Counted from the first letter of the stretch, positions 25,546 through 34,414 are shown. The stretch is 64,000 bases of DNA from CAZGSN01 sp964371655 (GCA_964371655.1 CAYJOD010000027.1:1-64000), one strand, 5' to 3'. The notes: generated by a model not told the origin, from the sequence alone. Numbers and translations: made by a program.

Positions 25546-25668
25546 CTTTTGCACATAGATCCTTGCCCGTGGCCTTGCCGTTGCCCGTGCCCTTCCAGAG
25601 ACTGGGCTGGATTCGGGCAAGGGCATGGGCAAGGGCCCGGGCAAGAAGGACCGGGTCTATGTGCAAAG
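25546..25668. repeat. Long palindrome, CTTTTGCACATAGA ends with TTGCCC micro-repeats
   Basis: The left end is CTTTTGCACATAGATCC and the right end GGGTCTATGTGCAAAG. Between them, TTGCCCGTGGCC-type units on the left face GGGCAAGGGCAT-type units on the right, around a roughly 20-base loop. It fills the end of the 328-base gap between cysH and the cupredoxin lipoprotein; 25350-25545 shows nothing else I recognise. Confidence 0.75.
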
Positions 25669-25677
25669 CAACGGCGC

Positions 25678-26433
25678 CTACTTGGCGGCGGAAAACTCGA
25701 GCTGCACCTTCTCCGAGCCGCGCGGCGGCAGCGACACTTTCTTCTCGCGGGTGCCGAGCTTCTCGTGCCACGCGGCGACGATATAGTCCCCGGGTGGAAG
25801 GTTCGAGAGCCTCACGGTGCCATCCGTGGAGGTCACACCGGAGTATGGATTTGGAAGGATGGCGACATAGCCACTCATCCATGGGTGAACGTCGCAACCG
25901 ATCGGCACGGCGATCTCAGGTTTATTGAAGGAAAGGTCGCGGGTCGCACCCGGGCGACTCATGATGAAGTTCCAGGCGTCGAGCACCTTTGGTCGCCCAT
26001 GTACGTTGTGCGCTTCGGGATCGCTGTTTCTGAACCGAACCGTCTGCCCAACCATCGCCGCCGCCACTCGCGGCTCGTACATGCATCCCTTCTGGTCGAT
26101 CGTGACCGGCTCACTGGGAGTGCTGAACACCCACTTCTCCAGACCCGACTTGATCCACACGACGGCATTCCCGACCTTGCCGTCTTTCACCAGCAGCGGC
26201 TGATCCAAAACCGGCTCTGGGTGCGCCGCCGCACACTGCGGCACAGCGCTCATATCGACGGCTCTTGGCACCGGCACAGCGCCGTCGTAGGAAACCTGGA
26301 CCGCGATCGATCCCGCAGTGGTTGCATCCACCGGCGTGCCGACAACGGCGCTACCGGACGTCGGACCGGATCCGGAGCAGCCGACGACGGCAGCGAGCAG
26401 TACGAGACAACCGATGGCAGATACAAACCGCAT
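25678..26433 (-). CDS. Lipoprotein with cupredoxin-like copper site
   Basis: 251 residues. The signal peptide ends in a lipobox (LLAAVVGC, lipidated Cys19). Residues 40-190 look like a cupredoxin fold. Candidate type-1 copper ligands are His142 or His145 (EAHNVHGR), Cys180, His183 and Met186 (GCDVHPWMSGY). A C-terminal beta-sandwich segment (TDGTVRLSNLPPGDYIVAAWHEK) resembles a carboxypeptidase regulatory-like domain. Likely a periplasmic, membrane-tethered electron carrier or copper-binding protein. It stands alone, so its redox partner is unknown. Confidence 0.75.
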   Translation of the reverse strand: MRFVSAIGCLVLLAAVVGCSGSGPTSGSAVVGTPVDATTAGSIAVQVSYDGAVPVPRAVDMSAVPQCAAAHPEPVLDQPLLVKDGKVGNAVVWIKSGLEKWVFSTPSEPVTIDQKGCMYEPRVAAAMVGQTVRFRNSDPEAHNVHGRPKVLDAWNFIMSRPGATRDLSFNKPEIAVPIGCDVHPWMSGYVAILPNPYSGVTSTDGTVRLSNLPPGDYIVAAWHEKLGTREKKVSLPPRGSEKVQLEFSAAK

Positions 26434-26494
26434 AGACCCTCCCAAGCGACGTCAGACGCGTCTCCCTTCAGAGACTGTCGATAAACTCAAAACC

Positions 26495-26616
26495 GTGCTT
26501 CGAGACGGCCCCAAAAAAGGGGCCTCCTCAGCACGAACGGACAAATGCTCAATCATATCACGCCAGGCTCCGTTCGCCCTGAGGAGCCGCCCTCTCCTGG
26601 CGGCGTCTCGAAGAAC
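26495..26616. repeat. GTGCTTCGAGACG / CGTCTCGAAG palindrome
   Basis: Inverted pair: GTGCTTCGAGACGGCC, then CTCCTCAGCACGAACGGA on the left, against TCCGTTCGCCCTGAGGAG, then GGCGGCGTCTCGAAG on the right. It lies between the cupredoxin lipoprotein and the Fur-family gene. Confidence 0.7.
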
Positions 26617-26643
26617 AAGTTCGCGAGAAAATCGCCTCTCCCT

Positions 26644-27075
26644 TCACTCGCGGTGTGACGGCCCGCGCCGGGGTTGCCGTTGCACCTTCTTCGGCGCCGC
26701 CCGTCGCCCGCACTGGGGGCAGGAACCGAAAACCGTCAACGAATGCGAACGCACCTGATAGCCCGCGGCTCGTAAAGCTGCGAACTGTACTCCCTCCGTG
26801 GAGACGAGGTCGGCCACCTGCCCGCAGCACTCGCACAGGAAATGATCGTGATGCTCGATCATCCCGTCGTAGCGCACCACGTGATTCGGCAAGCTGACGC
26901 GGCGAACGCGCGCCTGCGCCACGAGCTTATGGAGATTTCTGTAAACCGTACCGAGACTGACGCCGGGTACGTCGGGCTGAACGCGCCGGAAGACATCCTC
27001 GGCGGTCGGATGATCGCGGGCGCGACGGACGACATCGAGCACCGCCGCAAGCTGTCGTGTCTCGCGCTCTTTCAT
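26644..27075 (-). CDS. perR: Fur-family regulator, PerR-like
   Basis: 143 residues. A winged helix with SLGTVYRNLHKL is followed by the dimer and metal domain. RYDGMIEHHDHFLCECCGQVADL aligns gap-free with the B. subtilis PerR metal segment. It keeps an aspartate at the Asp85 position, which favours PerR over Fur, and the two histidines. CECC and CPQCG form the structural zinc site. It is the last gene of a rubrerythrin-DUF3501-regulator unit, which fits peroxide sensing. The basic C-terminal tail is unconserved. Confidence 0.8.
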   Translation of the reverse strand: MKERETRQLAAVLDVVRRARDHPTAEDVFRRVQPDVPGVSLGTVYRNLHKLVAQARVRRVSLPNHVVRYDGMIEHHDHFLCECCGQVADLVSTEGVQFAALRAAGYQVRSHSLTVFGSCPQCGRRAAPKKVQRQPRRGPSHRE

Positions 27076-27660
27076 TCATTCCGCCGCGAGATCCGCTGCT
27101 AGCGATTCGCGCGTCGCCGGCGGCAAGACCGCGGCATGTCGGTAGTTCGGATGCTCAATCACCAGCTGCACGGGCGCAGCTGCCGCGCTCCACGCCTGCC
27201 GCGCGCGCTCGTCCAACTTGAAGCGTACGTACTGGACCGCGCTGAGCTTCTCATCCGTGCTACGCCCGGGCTCGAATTGCGCTGGAATCGAGATGTCGTC
27301 GCCGAGCTGCAAACGCACGCACTCGTCGATACCGATCAGCCGTACCAATTCGTCGTGAGGGTTGGCGCTCTCGGTGATCTCGATGAACATCGTTGCGCTG
27401 AGCTCGTTGCGATCCGGAATCAACGCGTTGTAGACGTCCAACTCCTCGCGCACCTTGTCGAGATCGACGATATGCTCGACGCGTACCATCTCCTGGACCT
27501 GAAACAACATCGTGTCGCGGTTCTCGAACACGAAGGTGACACGGTCACCGACGCCGACGCGGCGATGCTTCTTCAGTTCGATGATACGTGAGCGCATCGC
27601 GGCCCGGGACTGCTCGTAGCGTTCGGGCCCTTGGATCTCGTCGAGATTGAGCTTTTTCAT
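27076..27660 (-). CDS. DUF3501 family protein
   Basis: 194 residues, matching DUF3501 in length and content (MKKLNLDEIQGPERYEQSR; VGDRVTFVFENRDTMLFQVQEM; EELDVYNALIP). The family has no established biochemical role, but it is repeatedly found beside rubrerythrin and Fur-type regulators, as here. It ends immediately before the perR start. A stable hairpin separates it from rubrerythrin. Confidence 0.85.
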   Translation of the reverse strand: MKKLNLDEIQGPERYEQSRAAMRSRIIELKKHRRVGVGDRVTFVFENRDTMLFQVQEMVRVEHIVDLDKVREELDVYNALIPDRNELSATMFIEITESANPHDELVRLIGIDECVRLQLGDDISIPAQFEPGRSTDEKLSAVQYVRFKLDERARQAWSAAAAPVQLVIEHPNYRHAAVLPPATRESLAADLAAE

Positions 27661-27689
27661 GAAGGCCGGGCTCTGCCCTGCGACGCAAT

Positions 27690-27722
27690 CGCTGTGGGGA
27701 CGAACTCGCCATCCCCACAGCG
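27690..27722 (-). terminator. Intercistronic hairpin between rubrerythrin and DUF3501
   Basis: A perfect 11-base stem (CGCTGTGGGGA and TCCCCACAGCG) with an 11-base loop, no T-tract. It may partly terminate or stabilise the upstream rubrerythrin message, giving more rubrerythrin than DUF3501 and PerR. Confidence 0.5.
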
Positions 27723-27749
27723 GCGCCGGGCTTAGACTGCGTAGAGGAC

Positions 27750-28175
27750 TTAGAGCTTCAGGCCTTCGAGGCCTTTGGCGAAGCGTCCGGCGTGGGAGCG
27801 TTCCGCCCGCGCCAGTGTTTCAAACCACTCGGCGATTTCCTCGAAGCCCTCGTCGCGGGCGCTCTTTGCGAAGCCAGGATACATCTGGGTGTATTCGTAG
27901 GTCTCACCCTCGACGGCCGACTTGAGGTTCTTCTCGGTATTCCCGATCGGAACGCCCGTGCACGGATCACCGACCTCTTTCAAGAAGTCCAGGTGACCGA
28001 AGGCGTGACCCGTCTCGGCTTCAGATGTATCGCGGAACAGACCACCGATATCTGTATACCCCTCGATGTCGGCGCGGCGCGCGAAATATAGATAGCGGCG
28101 ATTTGCCTGTGACTCGCCGGCGAAAGCGTCCTTCAAGTTCTGATGCGTCTTGGTACCGTTTAAAGCTTTACCCAT
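27750..28175 (-). CDS. rbr: Rubrerythrin (without rubredoxin domain)
   Basis: A diiron four-helix protein that reduces hydrogen peroxide. 141 residues. Iron-binding motifs are visible in AFAGESQANRRY, SEAETGHAFGHL, VEGETYEYTQMYP and RAERSHAGRF. The C-terminal rubredoxin domain of classical rubrerythrin is absent, so electrons must come from a separate donor. AAGGAGGAG precedes the start, and a good promoter with an inverted repeat lies upstream. Confidence 0.92.
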   Translation of the reverse strand: MGKALNGTKTHQNLKDAFAGESQANRRYLYFARRADIEGYTDIGGLFRDTSEAETGHAFGHLDFLKEVGDPCTGVPIGNTEKNLKSAVEGETYEYTQMYPGFAKSARDEGFEEIAEWFETLARAERSHAGRFAKGLEGLKL

Positions 28176-28207
28176 GATCGTTCTCCTCCTTACTAGGAAT
28201 CAATCTT

Positions 28208-28248
28208 GATAGGTAAAGATCTATCGCCGAACACTGCCGGGGTGTCAA
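28208..28248 (-). promoter_or_regulatory. Sigma70-type promoter of rbr with overlapping inverted repeat
   Basis: On the minus strand TTGACA (28248-28243) is followed by a 17-base spacer and GATAGA (28225-28220), a weak -10. The inverted repeat GATAG-N8-CTATC (28225-28208) covers the -10 region. That is where a PerR-type repressor could bind, though it is not a canonical PerR box. Confidence 0.45.
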
Positions 28249-28267
28249 TTCCCCCTGAAGAAACGAA

Positions 28268-28873
28268 TTACAGGCCGAGAGTCTGGACGCTCGGCCGTTC
28301 GCGCAGGCGTGCGGCCCAGGTGATGACATTCTTCAGGCGCGCTTCGATCTCGATCCCGAGTTGCGGCAGAATCAGAAGACGCGGGGCGAAGGCGACGTCG
28401 GCGAGAGAGAAGGCACCGGCCAAGAACTCCCGGCCATCCAGCAGAGTCTCGACACGTGCCAGGACCCTAGCCATCTCGGTTTGGTGGCGACGTAGCTTCT
28501 CGGCATCGCGCTCCGCTTCCGGCTTGGTGAGCTCGGCTAGAGCCAGACCAGCTTGCGGCGTGAACGAGTTGTCAGCGAAGTCCTCGAGCATGCGCACCCG
28601 CGCCCGCCCTGCGGAATCGGTCGGCATCAACGCCTGACTGGGGTACTCATCCTCGAGATACTCGTTGATGATCGTCGAATCGTACACCACGAAGTCGTCG
28701 TCGATGAGGACCGGAACGCGGCCGTACGGGTTGAGTTTCAGGAACTCGGCCTGCCGCTGGTCGCCCTTGCGCAAGTCGACCGGTAGGCGCTCGAACTCGA
28801 GCTCCTTTTCCGCAAGAACAACGCGCACCTTTTGGCTGAAGGGGCAATCTTGGTAGTCGTACAGTTTGATCAT
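28268..28873 (-). CDS. Glutathione S-transferase family protein
   Basis: 201 residues. The N-terminal thioredoxin-like half opens MIKLYDYQDCPFSQKVRVVL, with Cys10 and Ser13 as possible catalytic residues. The cis-proline is in GRVPVLID and the glutathione-binding residues in YDSTIINEYL. The C-terminal helical half carries FLAGAFSLADVAFAP, the N-capping box. The start at 28873 is used rather than 28888. Substrate unknown. Confidence 0.88.
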   Translation of the reverse strand: MIKLYDYQDCPFSQKVRVVLAEKELEFERLPVDLRKGDQRQAEFLKLNPYGRVPVLIDDDFVVYDSTIINEYLEDEYPSQALMPTDSAGRARVRMLEDFADNSFTPQAGLALAELTKPEAERDAEKLRRHQTEMARVLARVETLLDGREFLAGAFSLADVAFAPRLLILPQLGIEIEARLKNVITWAARLRERPSVQTLGL

Positions 28874-29058
28874 TCGCTCGTTCCCCAATCCTCTCGCTCA
28901 ATCCGCCACAAGTGGTCGCTGAACATCGCAAAAAAAGCCAGGCGTGTCCACCACACCGAGTCAATCGGGCAGGCCTATGGCGAAATTACCGCCGAGAGGA
29001 TGCCCGTCATGCACCGGCGCGTGCATAAGCGGTCGTCGGTTGGTCTTTCCAACGGCTT

Positions 29059-29925
29059 CTAGAGGACATGTTTCCAGGCATGGTACGAGCTTCGGACGAG
29101 CGGACCCGATTCGACGTGCCGGAAACCAAGGCGAAGCGCTTCTTCACGCAGATCCGCAAACTCCTCCGGCGTCAGATAACGTTCGACCGGCAACTGTGCA
29201 GCTGAAGGGCGCAGATACTGGCCTAGGGTTAGAATGTCGCAGCCGATGCGGCCCAGATCCTCGAATACGGTGATCAGCTCGTGCCGCTCCTCGCCTAGAC
29301 CCAGCATCAAGCCAGTCTTTGTCAGCAGCCCCGGCCGCCGCTCTTTGGCGCGCTGCAGCAGCTCCAGGGTTCGCTCATAGCGACCACCTGGGCGGACGCG
29401 CTTATAAAGCGTTGGAACCGTTTCGGTGTTGTGGTTGAGGATTTCGATCGGAGCATCGACAACCAGGTCGATGGCAGCGGGATTGGGCCGGAAATCCGGG
29501 ACCAGAACTTCGATGGTACAATCGGGAACCTGCTCCTTGATCGCTCTGGCCGTAGCCGCGAAGTGAGCGGCGCCACCGTCGGGGAGGTCATCGCGATCCA
29601 CCGAGGTGACGACGACGTGCTTCAAGCCCAGACGCGCCACACCCGCGCCAACGCGCTGCGGCTCGTCGGGGTCGACCGCCGTAGGATGACCGTGCGTCAC
29701 CGCGCAGAAGGAGCAGTTGCGCGTGCACACATCGCCGAGAAGCATGAACGTGGCGGTGTGGTGGTTCCAACATTCGCCCACGTTCGGGCAGTGGGCTTCT
29801 TCACACACCGTGTGCAAGCGCAGATCCTTGATCAGACGTTTGGTTTCAAAGACGGCGACACCCGCGGGGGCGCGTACTTTGATCCATTCCGGATGTCTGC
29901 GTGGAGCTGGCATCGTGGAAGCCAT
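29059..29925 (-). CDS. lipA: Lipoyl synthase LipA
   Basis: Radical SAM enzyme inserting two sulfurs into octanoyl-lipoyl domains. 288 residues. The auxiliary cluster motif CEEAHCPNVGEC and the radical SAM motif CTRNCSFC are present. The C-terminal RSSYHAWKHVL holds the RSSY serine that ligates the auxiliary cluster. It begins immediately after the lipB stop, so the two are cotranscribed. Confidence 0.97.
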   Translation of the reverse strand: MASTMPAPRRHPEWIKVRAPAGVAVFETKRLIKDLRLHTVCEEAHCPNVGECWNHHTATFMLLGDVCTRNCSFCAVTHGHPTAVDPDEPQRVGAGVARLGLKHVVVTSVDRDDLPDGGAAHFAATARAIKEQVPDCTIEVLVPDFRPNPAAIDLVVDAPIEILNHNTETVPTLYKRVRPGGRYERTLELLQRAKERRPGLLTKTGLMLGLGEERHELITVFEDLGRIGCDILTLGQYLRPSAAQLPVERYLTPEEFADLREEALRLGFRHVESGPLVRSSYHAWKHVL

Positions 29926-30582
29926 TCAAACCGCCAAGACCGTCGTGGCTGCTTCCACATCAAATTCGAAAGCGCGACGGAACCGCGCGGCAAACACGGA
30001 TTCGACTTCGCGCATCGGGACCTCACGGTTGAGCTCGCACGTCAGCGACGTCATGCGAACCTCGGGCATGCGACACGGCACAATGGCGGAAAAGAAGCTC
30101 AAGTCGGTGCTCACATTGAGCGCGATGCCATGCAGGGTGGTCCAACGGCGAATTCCAACCCCGATGGATGCGATCTTGCGGTCCTCCACCCACACTCCAG
30201 TCTGCCCCTCACGTCGCGATCCCAAGACGCCAAACTGTGCACAAGTTTCGATGAGCACGCTTTCGAGGGCGCGCAGATAGCCACGCACGTCGCGACCGCT
30301 CTTGGACAGCGTCAGGATTGGATACGCGACCAGCTGTCCCGGGCCGTGGAAGGTCACGCCCCCGCCGCGCCCAACCCGAAAAACAGGGACACCGAGGCGC
30401 TCGTCGGCACCCATCAGATCGGCAGCATCGGCCCCGCGCCCAAGGGTGTACACCGGGTCGTGCTCGAGGAGCAGCAGGTAGTCCTCCGCTTCCCCCTCGA
30501 GCTTGCGGGCCACGAGCGACTCCTGCAGTGCCAGCGCCTGCGCGTAATCGCAACGCGAGAGATGACGGACGACCAGAGGCAT
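29926..30582 (-). CDS. lipB: Octanoyl-ACP:protein octanoyltransferase LipB
   Basis: Transfers octanoate from ACP to lipoyl domains, the substrate step for LipA. 218 residues from the ATG at 30582. Motifs are LLLEHDPVYTLGRG, RGGGVTFHGPGQLVAYP, the catalytic Lys136 (DRKIASIGVGIRRW) and Cys170 (IVPCRMPEVRMTSL). The much longer in-frame reading from 31101 runs through repeat DNA and is rejected. Confidence 0.96.
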   Translation of the reverse strand: MPLVVRHLSRCDYAQALALQESLVARKLEGEAEDYLLLLEHDPVYTLGRGADAADLMGADERLGVPVFRVGRGGGVTFHGPGQLVAYPILTLSKSGRDVRGYLRALESVLIETCAQFGVLGSRREGQTGVWVEDRKIASIGVGIRRWTTLHGIALNVSTDLSFFSAIVPCRMPEVRMTSLTCELNREVPMREVESVFAARFRRAFEFDVEAATTVLAV

Positions 30583-30667
30583 CAAGGCGAAGCTACTCAA
30601 TGCACCCCGGCGCCGCAACCACGTGTGTCGGCCCTGAGATTCGGAGTACGTTTGAGCCTCTGCTCGC

Positions 30668-30943
30668 AAGACCGTAGCCGCGCTCGCCAGAGGTCGTCTC
30701 AAAACCCCCTCCACGCGCGGCGCAGGCCAGCGCAGAGCCGCGACCGTGAGGGAGCGGTGATTCGTGGGATATCCAACCTGCTGGTGCTGAGGCAACCTCT
30801 GGCGAGGTTGTCTCACAACCCGCAGGGCGCGCCGCCGCGCGCCCCTACGGCATGCAGTTTTCCTCGGTCTTGTTGAAGGGGCGCGCGGCGGCGCGCCCTG
30901 TTCGGGAGGTTTTTGAGACGACCTCGCCAGAGCGTGGCCGCAG
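30668..30943. repeat. Composite repeat: CTCGCCAGAGGTCGTCTCA ends with a 23-base perfect inverted repeat inside
   Basis: The outer left segment GTAGCCGCGCTCGCCAGAGG, then TCGTCTCAAAACC, faces the right segment GGTTTTTGAGACGACCTCG, then CCAGAGCGTGGCCGC. Inside, 30823-30845 and 30878-30900 are a perfect 23-base inverted repeat starting CAGGGCGCGCCG. A GAGCCGCGACCGTGAGGG segment (30735-30774) recurs at 44160-44200. The whole 582-base gap between lipB and the dienelactone hydrolase gene (30583-31164) is this and similar repeat debris (another GCGCTCGCCAGAGCG at about 31030). No gene is seen. Confidence 0.75.
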
Positions 30944-31164
30944 GTGTCTGCTGTGTCGCCCAACGGCCACCGTCTGGCGACGGCGGTTACGTTTGCTGGC
31001 CTGAAGCAAAAGCGTAGGTAAGACCCGTGGCCGCGCTCGCCAGAGCGTGGGGTCGGACGCCTTTTGGAAGCACTGGGTGGCAGACAAACGCCGCCTGCCA
31101 CGGCCTTGGCGGCCGCGGCTACGATCCGAGGCTCTATGGTACTCCGAATCTCAGGTCGCCCGCT

Positions 31165-31908
31165 TCAATGCGGTGCGAGATGCGTCCGCAAGAACTGGAT
31201 GGTGCGCTGCCAGGCGTCCTTGGCCGCGTCGGGCCGGTAGGCATCGATGCGTTGATCGTTGAAGAAGGCGTGGCCGGCGCCGCCGTAGATCTTGGTCTGG
31301 AACGTCTTGTTGTTCTTGCGCAAGATGCTTTCCAGCTCTTTGACGTCGGCGCGCGGGATCAGCGCGTCCTCATCACCAAACAACCCGAGGTACGGGCACT
31401 TCAGATCAGGAGCCAGATCGAGCGGACTCTTCGGCTTGAGCTCGGAGCGGTCGTTGTAGCGCAGCATCCCATAGAAGCTCACGCACGCGGCGATGCGCTC
31501 CACCGCGCACGCGGCCATGAGAGCGTATTGTCCACCCATGCAGAAGCCGGCCACACCGATGGAACGACTGCGAACCTCCGGGCGGCTCATCAGGAATCGA
31601 ACCGCGCCGTCGATGTCATCGAGAACCCGCTGGTCGCTCAGCCCATGCATCCAAGTGAACACCGCATCCATATTCGGAAGCAGCGGCGCCCCTTCGCGAC
31701 TGTACAGGTCCAACGCCAGGGCAAAGAAACCCTCACTGGCAACGCGCTCCGCAATCTCCTTGTAGTGCGCCGACAGGCCGCGCACATCGTGAATGATGAT
31801 GACCGCTGGCAGCCGCTCATCGCGACGCAGCCAAGCGGCATACCCCTTGATTCGAGCGTGGTCACGAACGAACGTCAGGTCTTCTCTTCGCAGCACGGTA
31901 CTCGACAT
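31165..31908 (-). CDS. Dienelactone hydrolase family protein
   Basis: Alpha/beta hydrolase of 247 residues. The nucleophile is a cysteine in GVAGFCMGGQYAL, as in true dienelactone hydrolase; Asp in LFGDEDALIP and His in GAGHAFFND complete the triad. Upstream strand PAVIIIHDVRGLSAHYKEIA is typical. The natural substrate may be dienelactone or another ester; no aromatic degradation genes are nearby. Confidence 0.87.
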   Translation of the reverse strand: MSSTVLRREDLTFVRDHARIKGYAAWLRRDERLPAVIIIHDVRGLSAHYKEIAERVASEGFFALALDLYSREGAPLLPNMDAVFTWMHGLSDQRVLDDIDGAVRFLMSRPEVRSRSIGVAGFCMGGQYALMAACAVERIAACVSFYGMLRYNDRSELKPKSPLDLAPDLKCPYLGLFGDEDALIPRADVKELESILRKNNKTFQTKIYGGAGHAFFNDQRIDAYRPDAAKDAWQRTIQFLRTHLAPH

Positions 31909-32018
31909 TACACCTCAAACAAACGGCCGTTTCGGGTAAGCCATAAGAACGAGTGAGTCAACCCCGGTCCCGCGACCGAATACGGTGGTCCGCATCATTC
32001 GAGCTCCGACATGAGGGA

Positions 32019-33341
32019 TCATTCGGCCGCCGTGGCGCGCAGGGATTCGATGTCGGAACGCGATTTCGGAATTTCTGCGGTCATGACTTCGTTGCCGCTC
32101 GCCGTGACCAGCACGTCATCTTCGATGCGCACACCGATGCCGCGAAACTCGGGGGGAATTTCCGCATCCTCGGCCGGAACATAGAGACCCGGCTCCACGG
32201 TGACCACCATTCCGGGCTCGTAGACGCGCACGTCGGGGCCGATCTTGTAGTTGCCAACATCGTGGACATCCATGCCCAGCCAGTGTCCGGTGCGATGCAT
32301 GTAGAACTTCTTGTACTCTTCCTTCTCGATGATCTCAGCACGGTCGCCGTGCAGGAGCTTCAACGATAGGAGACCCTCGACCAGCACCTCCACCGCCCGC
32401 TGATGCGGGGCGTCGTACGGCACGCCGGGGCGGACTTGTTCGATCGCGACGAGTTGCGCATCGAGAACGAGATCGTAGATGGCTCGCTGCTCGTCACTGA
32501 AGCGGCGGCCGACGGGAAAGGTGCGGGTAATGTCGGCACAGTACCCGTCGTACTCGGCACCGGCGTCGATCAGCAGCAGATCTCCGGCGCGCATCTGTCG
32601 GTTGTTCTCCGTGTAATGCAGGATCGTGGCATTGGCACCGGAGGCGACAATCGATGGATACGCGGGCGCGCTGGCGCCGTGGCGACGGAAGGTTCCGTCG
32701 ATCAAGGCCTCGATCTCAAATTCGTAGGTACCGTCGCGTGCCGTACGCATCGCAGCCTCGTGGGCGGTGGCAGAAATAGCAATCGCCCGACGCATGCTCG
32801 CGAGCTCCTCGACCGACTTGAACAAGCGCATCTCGTGGAGAATCTCGCCCGTATCGAGCACGGCCACCGGCCCCGTGCCGCTGCGCGGGCGCAGCCGTCG
32901 CCAGTGGCGTATCCAGCCGAGAACACGATCGCTCAGGGCATCGCTGCGGGTGAAGCTGACGTAAAGCGCGTCGCGGTTGGCAACGAGCTCGATGACCTTC
33001 TCGTCGAGCTTGGCGATCTCGAAGGCTTCATTCGCCGCAAACGCTTCTTTGGCACCATCGACCCCAAACCGACGACCCGTCCACGTCTCCTTCTCGGGCT
33101 CACGTGCACGTACGAACAGGACAAATTCGCCAGCGTCGCGCCCCGGCAGGAGCAAACAAACCACCTCCGGCTCGGGAAAGCCGGTCAGGTACAGCAGGTC
33201 GTTGTCTTGACGGTAAGGGTACTCGACGTCGTTGGAGCGCACCGCCATCGGCGCCGCGGCGAAGAGCGCGGCGGCGTTGGAACCGATCCGATCCATGAAC
33301 GCGCGCCGCCGGCGCGCGAAGATCTCACCAGAAAGATTCAT
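32019..33341 (-). CDS. pepP: Xaa-Pro aminopeptidase (M24B)
   Basis: 440 residues. Aminopeptidase P N-terminal domain (FARRRRAFMDRIGSNAAALF, RQDNDLLYLTGFPEPEVV) followed by the pita-bread fold. The dimetal ligands are visible: Asp pair in LIDAGAEYDGYCADITRTF, His in MHRTGHWLGMDVHDVG, Glu in VTVEPGLY and Glu in GVRIEDDVLV. Removes N-terminal residues before proline. It is followed after 30 bases, on the upstream side, by the slipin gene on the same strand. Confidence 0.94.
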   Translation of the reverse strand: MNLSGEIFARRRRAFMDRIGSNAAALFAAAPMAVRSNDVEYPYRQDNDLLYLTGFPEPEVVCLLLPGRDAGEFVLFVRAREPEKETWTGRRFGVDGAKEAFAANEAFEIAKLDEKVIELVANRDALYVSFTRSDALSDRVLGWIRHWRRLRPRSGTGPVAVLDTGEILHEMRLFKSVEELASMRRAIAISATAHEAAMRTARDGTYEFEIEALIDGTFRRHGASAPAYPSIVASGANATILHYTENNRQMRAGDLLLIDAGAEYDGYCADITRTFPVGRRFSDEQRAIYDLVLDAQLVAIEQVRPGVPYDAPHQRAVEVLVEGLLSLKLLHGDRAEIIEKEEYKKFYMHRTGHWLGMDVHDVGNYKIGPDVRVYEPGMVVTVEPGLYVPAEDAEIPPEFRGIGVRIEDDVLVTASGNEVMTAEIPKSRSDIESLRATAAE

Positions 33342-33371
33342 GCGGGGGTGTTGTCTAGTCGCGAGCAGCGA

Positions 33372-34142
33372 TCACGACGGCGCCTTGGAACCAGCACCCA
33401 TATACTCGAACAGCTGGCGCATCACGTCCACCGGAAATGGGACGATCAGCGTGTGGTTTCGTTCCGTGCCGACTTGCGCCAGGGTTTGCAGCACGCGCAG
33501 CTGCATCGTCATTGGTTCGGTTTCCATGATGGTCGCCGCTTCACTCAGGCGTTGTGCGGCCTGGAACTCGCCTTCGGCGGCGATCACCTTGGCACGACGC
33601 AGACGCTCGGCCTCCGCCTGGCGCGCCAGGGTGCGCTGCATGTCCGTGGGCAGGTCGACGTGCTTGACCTCGACGAGCACGACTTTGACGCCCCACGGCT
33701 CGGTGTGCGTGTCGATGATCAGCTGCAAGCGATCATTGAAACGGTCACGTTCCGCCAATAACTCGTCCAGGGTCGCCTGGCCACATACCGAGCGCAGCGT
33801 AGTTTGCGCGATTTGCGAGGTTGCGTAGAGAAAGTTCTGGACCTCGACCAGGGCGCGGTTGGCGTCGACGACGCGGAAGTACAATACCGCATTGACCTTG
33901 ATCGACACGTTGTCACGGGTGATCACGTCCTGCGGCGGCACGTCGAGGGTGATGGTGCGAAGATCGACGCGCGACATCTGCTCGACGAAGGGAATCACGT
34001 AGATGACACCCGGCCCGCGGGCTCCCACCAGGCGTCCGAGTCGGAACACCACCCCGCGTTCGTATTCACGCAGGATCTTGAGGCCACTCGCGAGCAGGAG
34101 CACGGCAACGAGAACAACGGTTGAGAGCGGGCCTAGAATCAT
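33372..34142 (-). CDS. Stomatin/prohibitin (SPFH) family slipin
   Basis: 256 residues. An N-terminal membrane hairpin (MILGPLSTVVLVAVLLLASGL) is followed by the SPFH domain (EYERGVVFRLGRLVGARGPGV; VDLRTITLDVPPQDVITRDN; SIKVNAVLYFRV). A coiled-coil region rich in Ala and Glu then ends FPVDVMRQLFEYMG. Forms membrane microdomain scaffolds. Slipins usually pair with an NfeD protease-like protein; none is adjacent here. Confidence 0.92.
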   Translation of the reverse strand: MILGPLSTVVLVAVLLLASGLKILREYERGVVFRLGRLVGARGPGVIYVIPFVEQMSRVDLRTITLDVPPQDVITRDNVSIKVNAVLYFRVVDANRALVEVQNFLYATSQIAQTTLRSVCGQATLDELLAERDRFNDRLQLIIDTHTEPWGVKVVLVEVKHVDLPTDMQRTLARQAEAERLRRAKVIAAEGEFQAAQRLSEAATIMETEPMTMQLRVLQTLAQVGTERNHTLIVPFPVDVMRQLFEYMGAGSKAPS

Positions 34143-34414
34143 GCGTGCAAGCTATCACCCTGAGTGAAAACTCTAAAGCCCACTTGCCCAAACTCTATCG
34201 ACGGATCGATCAGGTCGACGAAAGGGCAGCGCGGATTCGTGAGTCTTGAATCTCAGCAAAGGATTCGACCATCGCCGCCACCGAACCCCGAAGCCCATAG
34301 CGGATCAAGGTGGGCGAGCGACGACCCCGGTTTCGCCACTGGAGATCGGCCAAGTTCACATCCGTGTGGCCGGGCCTTGGACATTGGGCTGCCTGTCCGT
34401 TACCCGTACTGGAT

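Noticed and set aside
29431..30876. Plus-strand ORF of 481 codons opposite lipA and lipB
   Set aside because: Antisense shadow; lipA and lipB are complete and carry all catalytic residues.
30583..31101. N-terminal extension of LipB by 173 residues
   Set aside because: The extension translates palindromic repeat DNA; the ATG at 30582 gives the normal family length.
32403..33761. Plus-strand ORF of 452 codons opposite pepP and the slipin gene
   Set aside because: Spans two real genes on the other strand and has no motifs.
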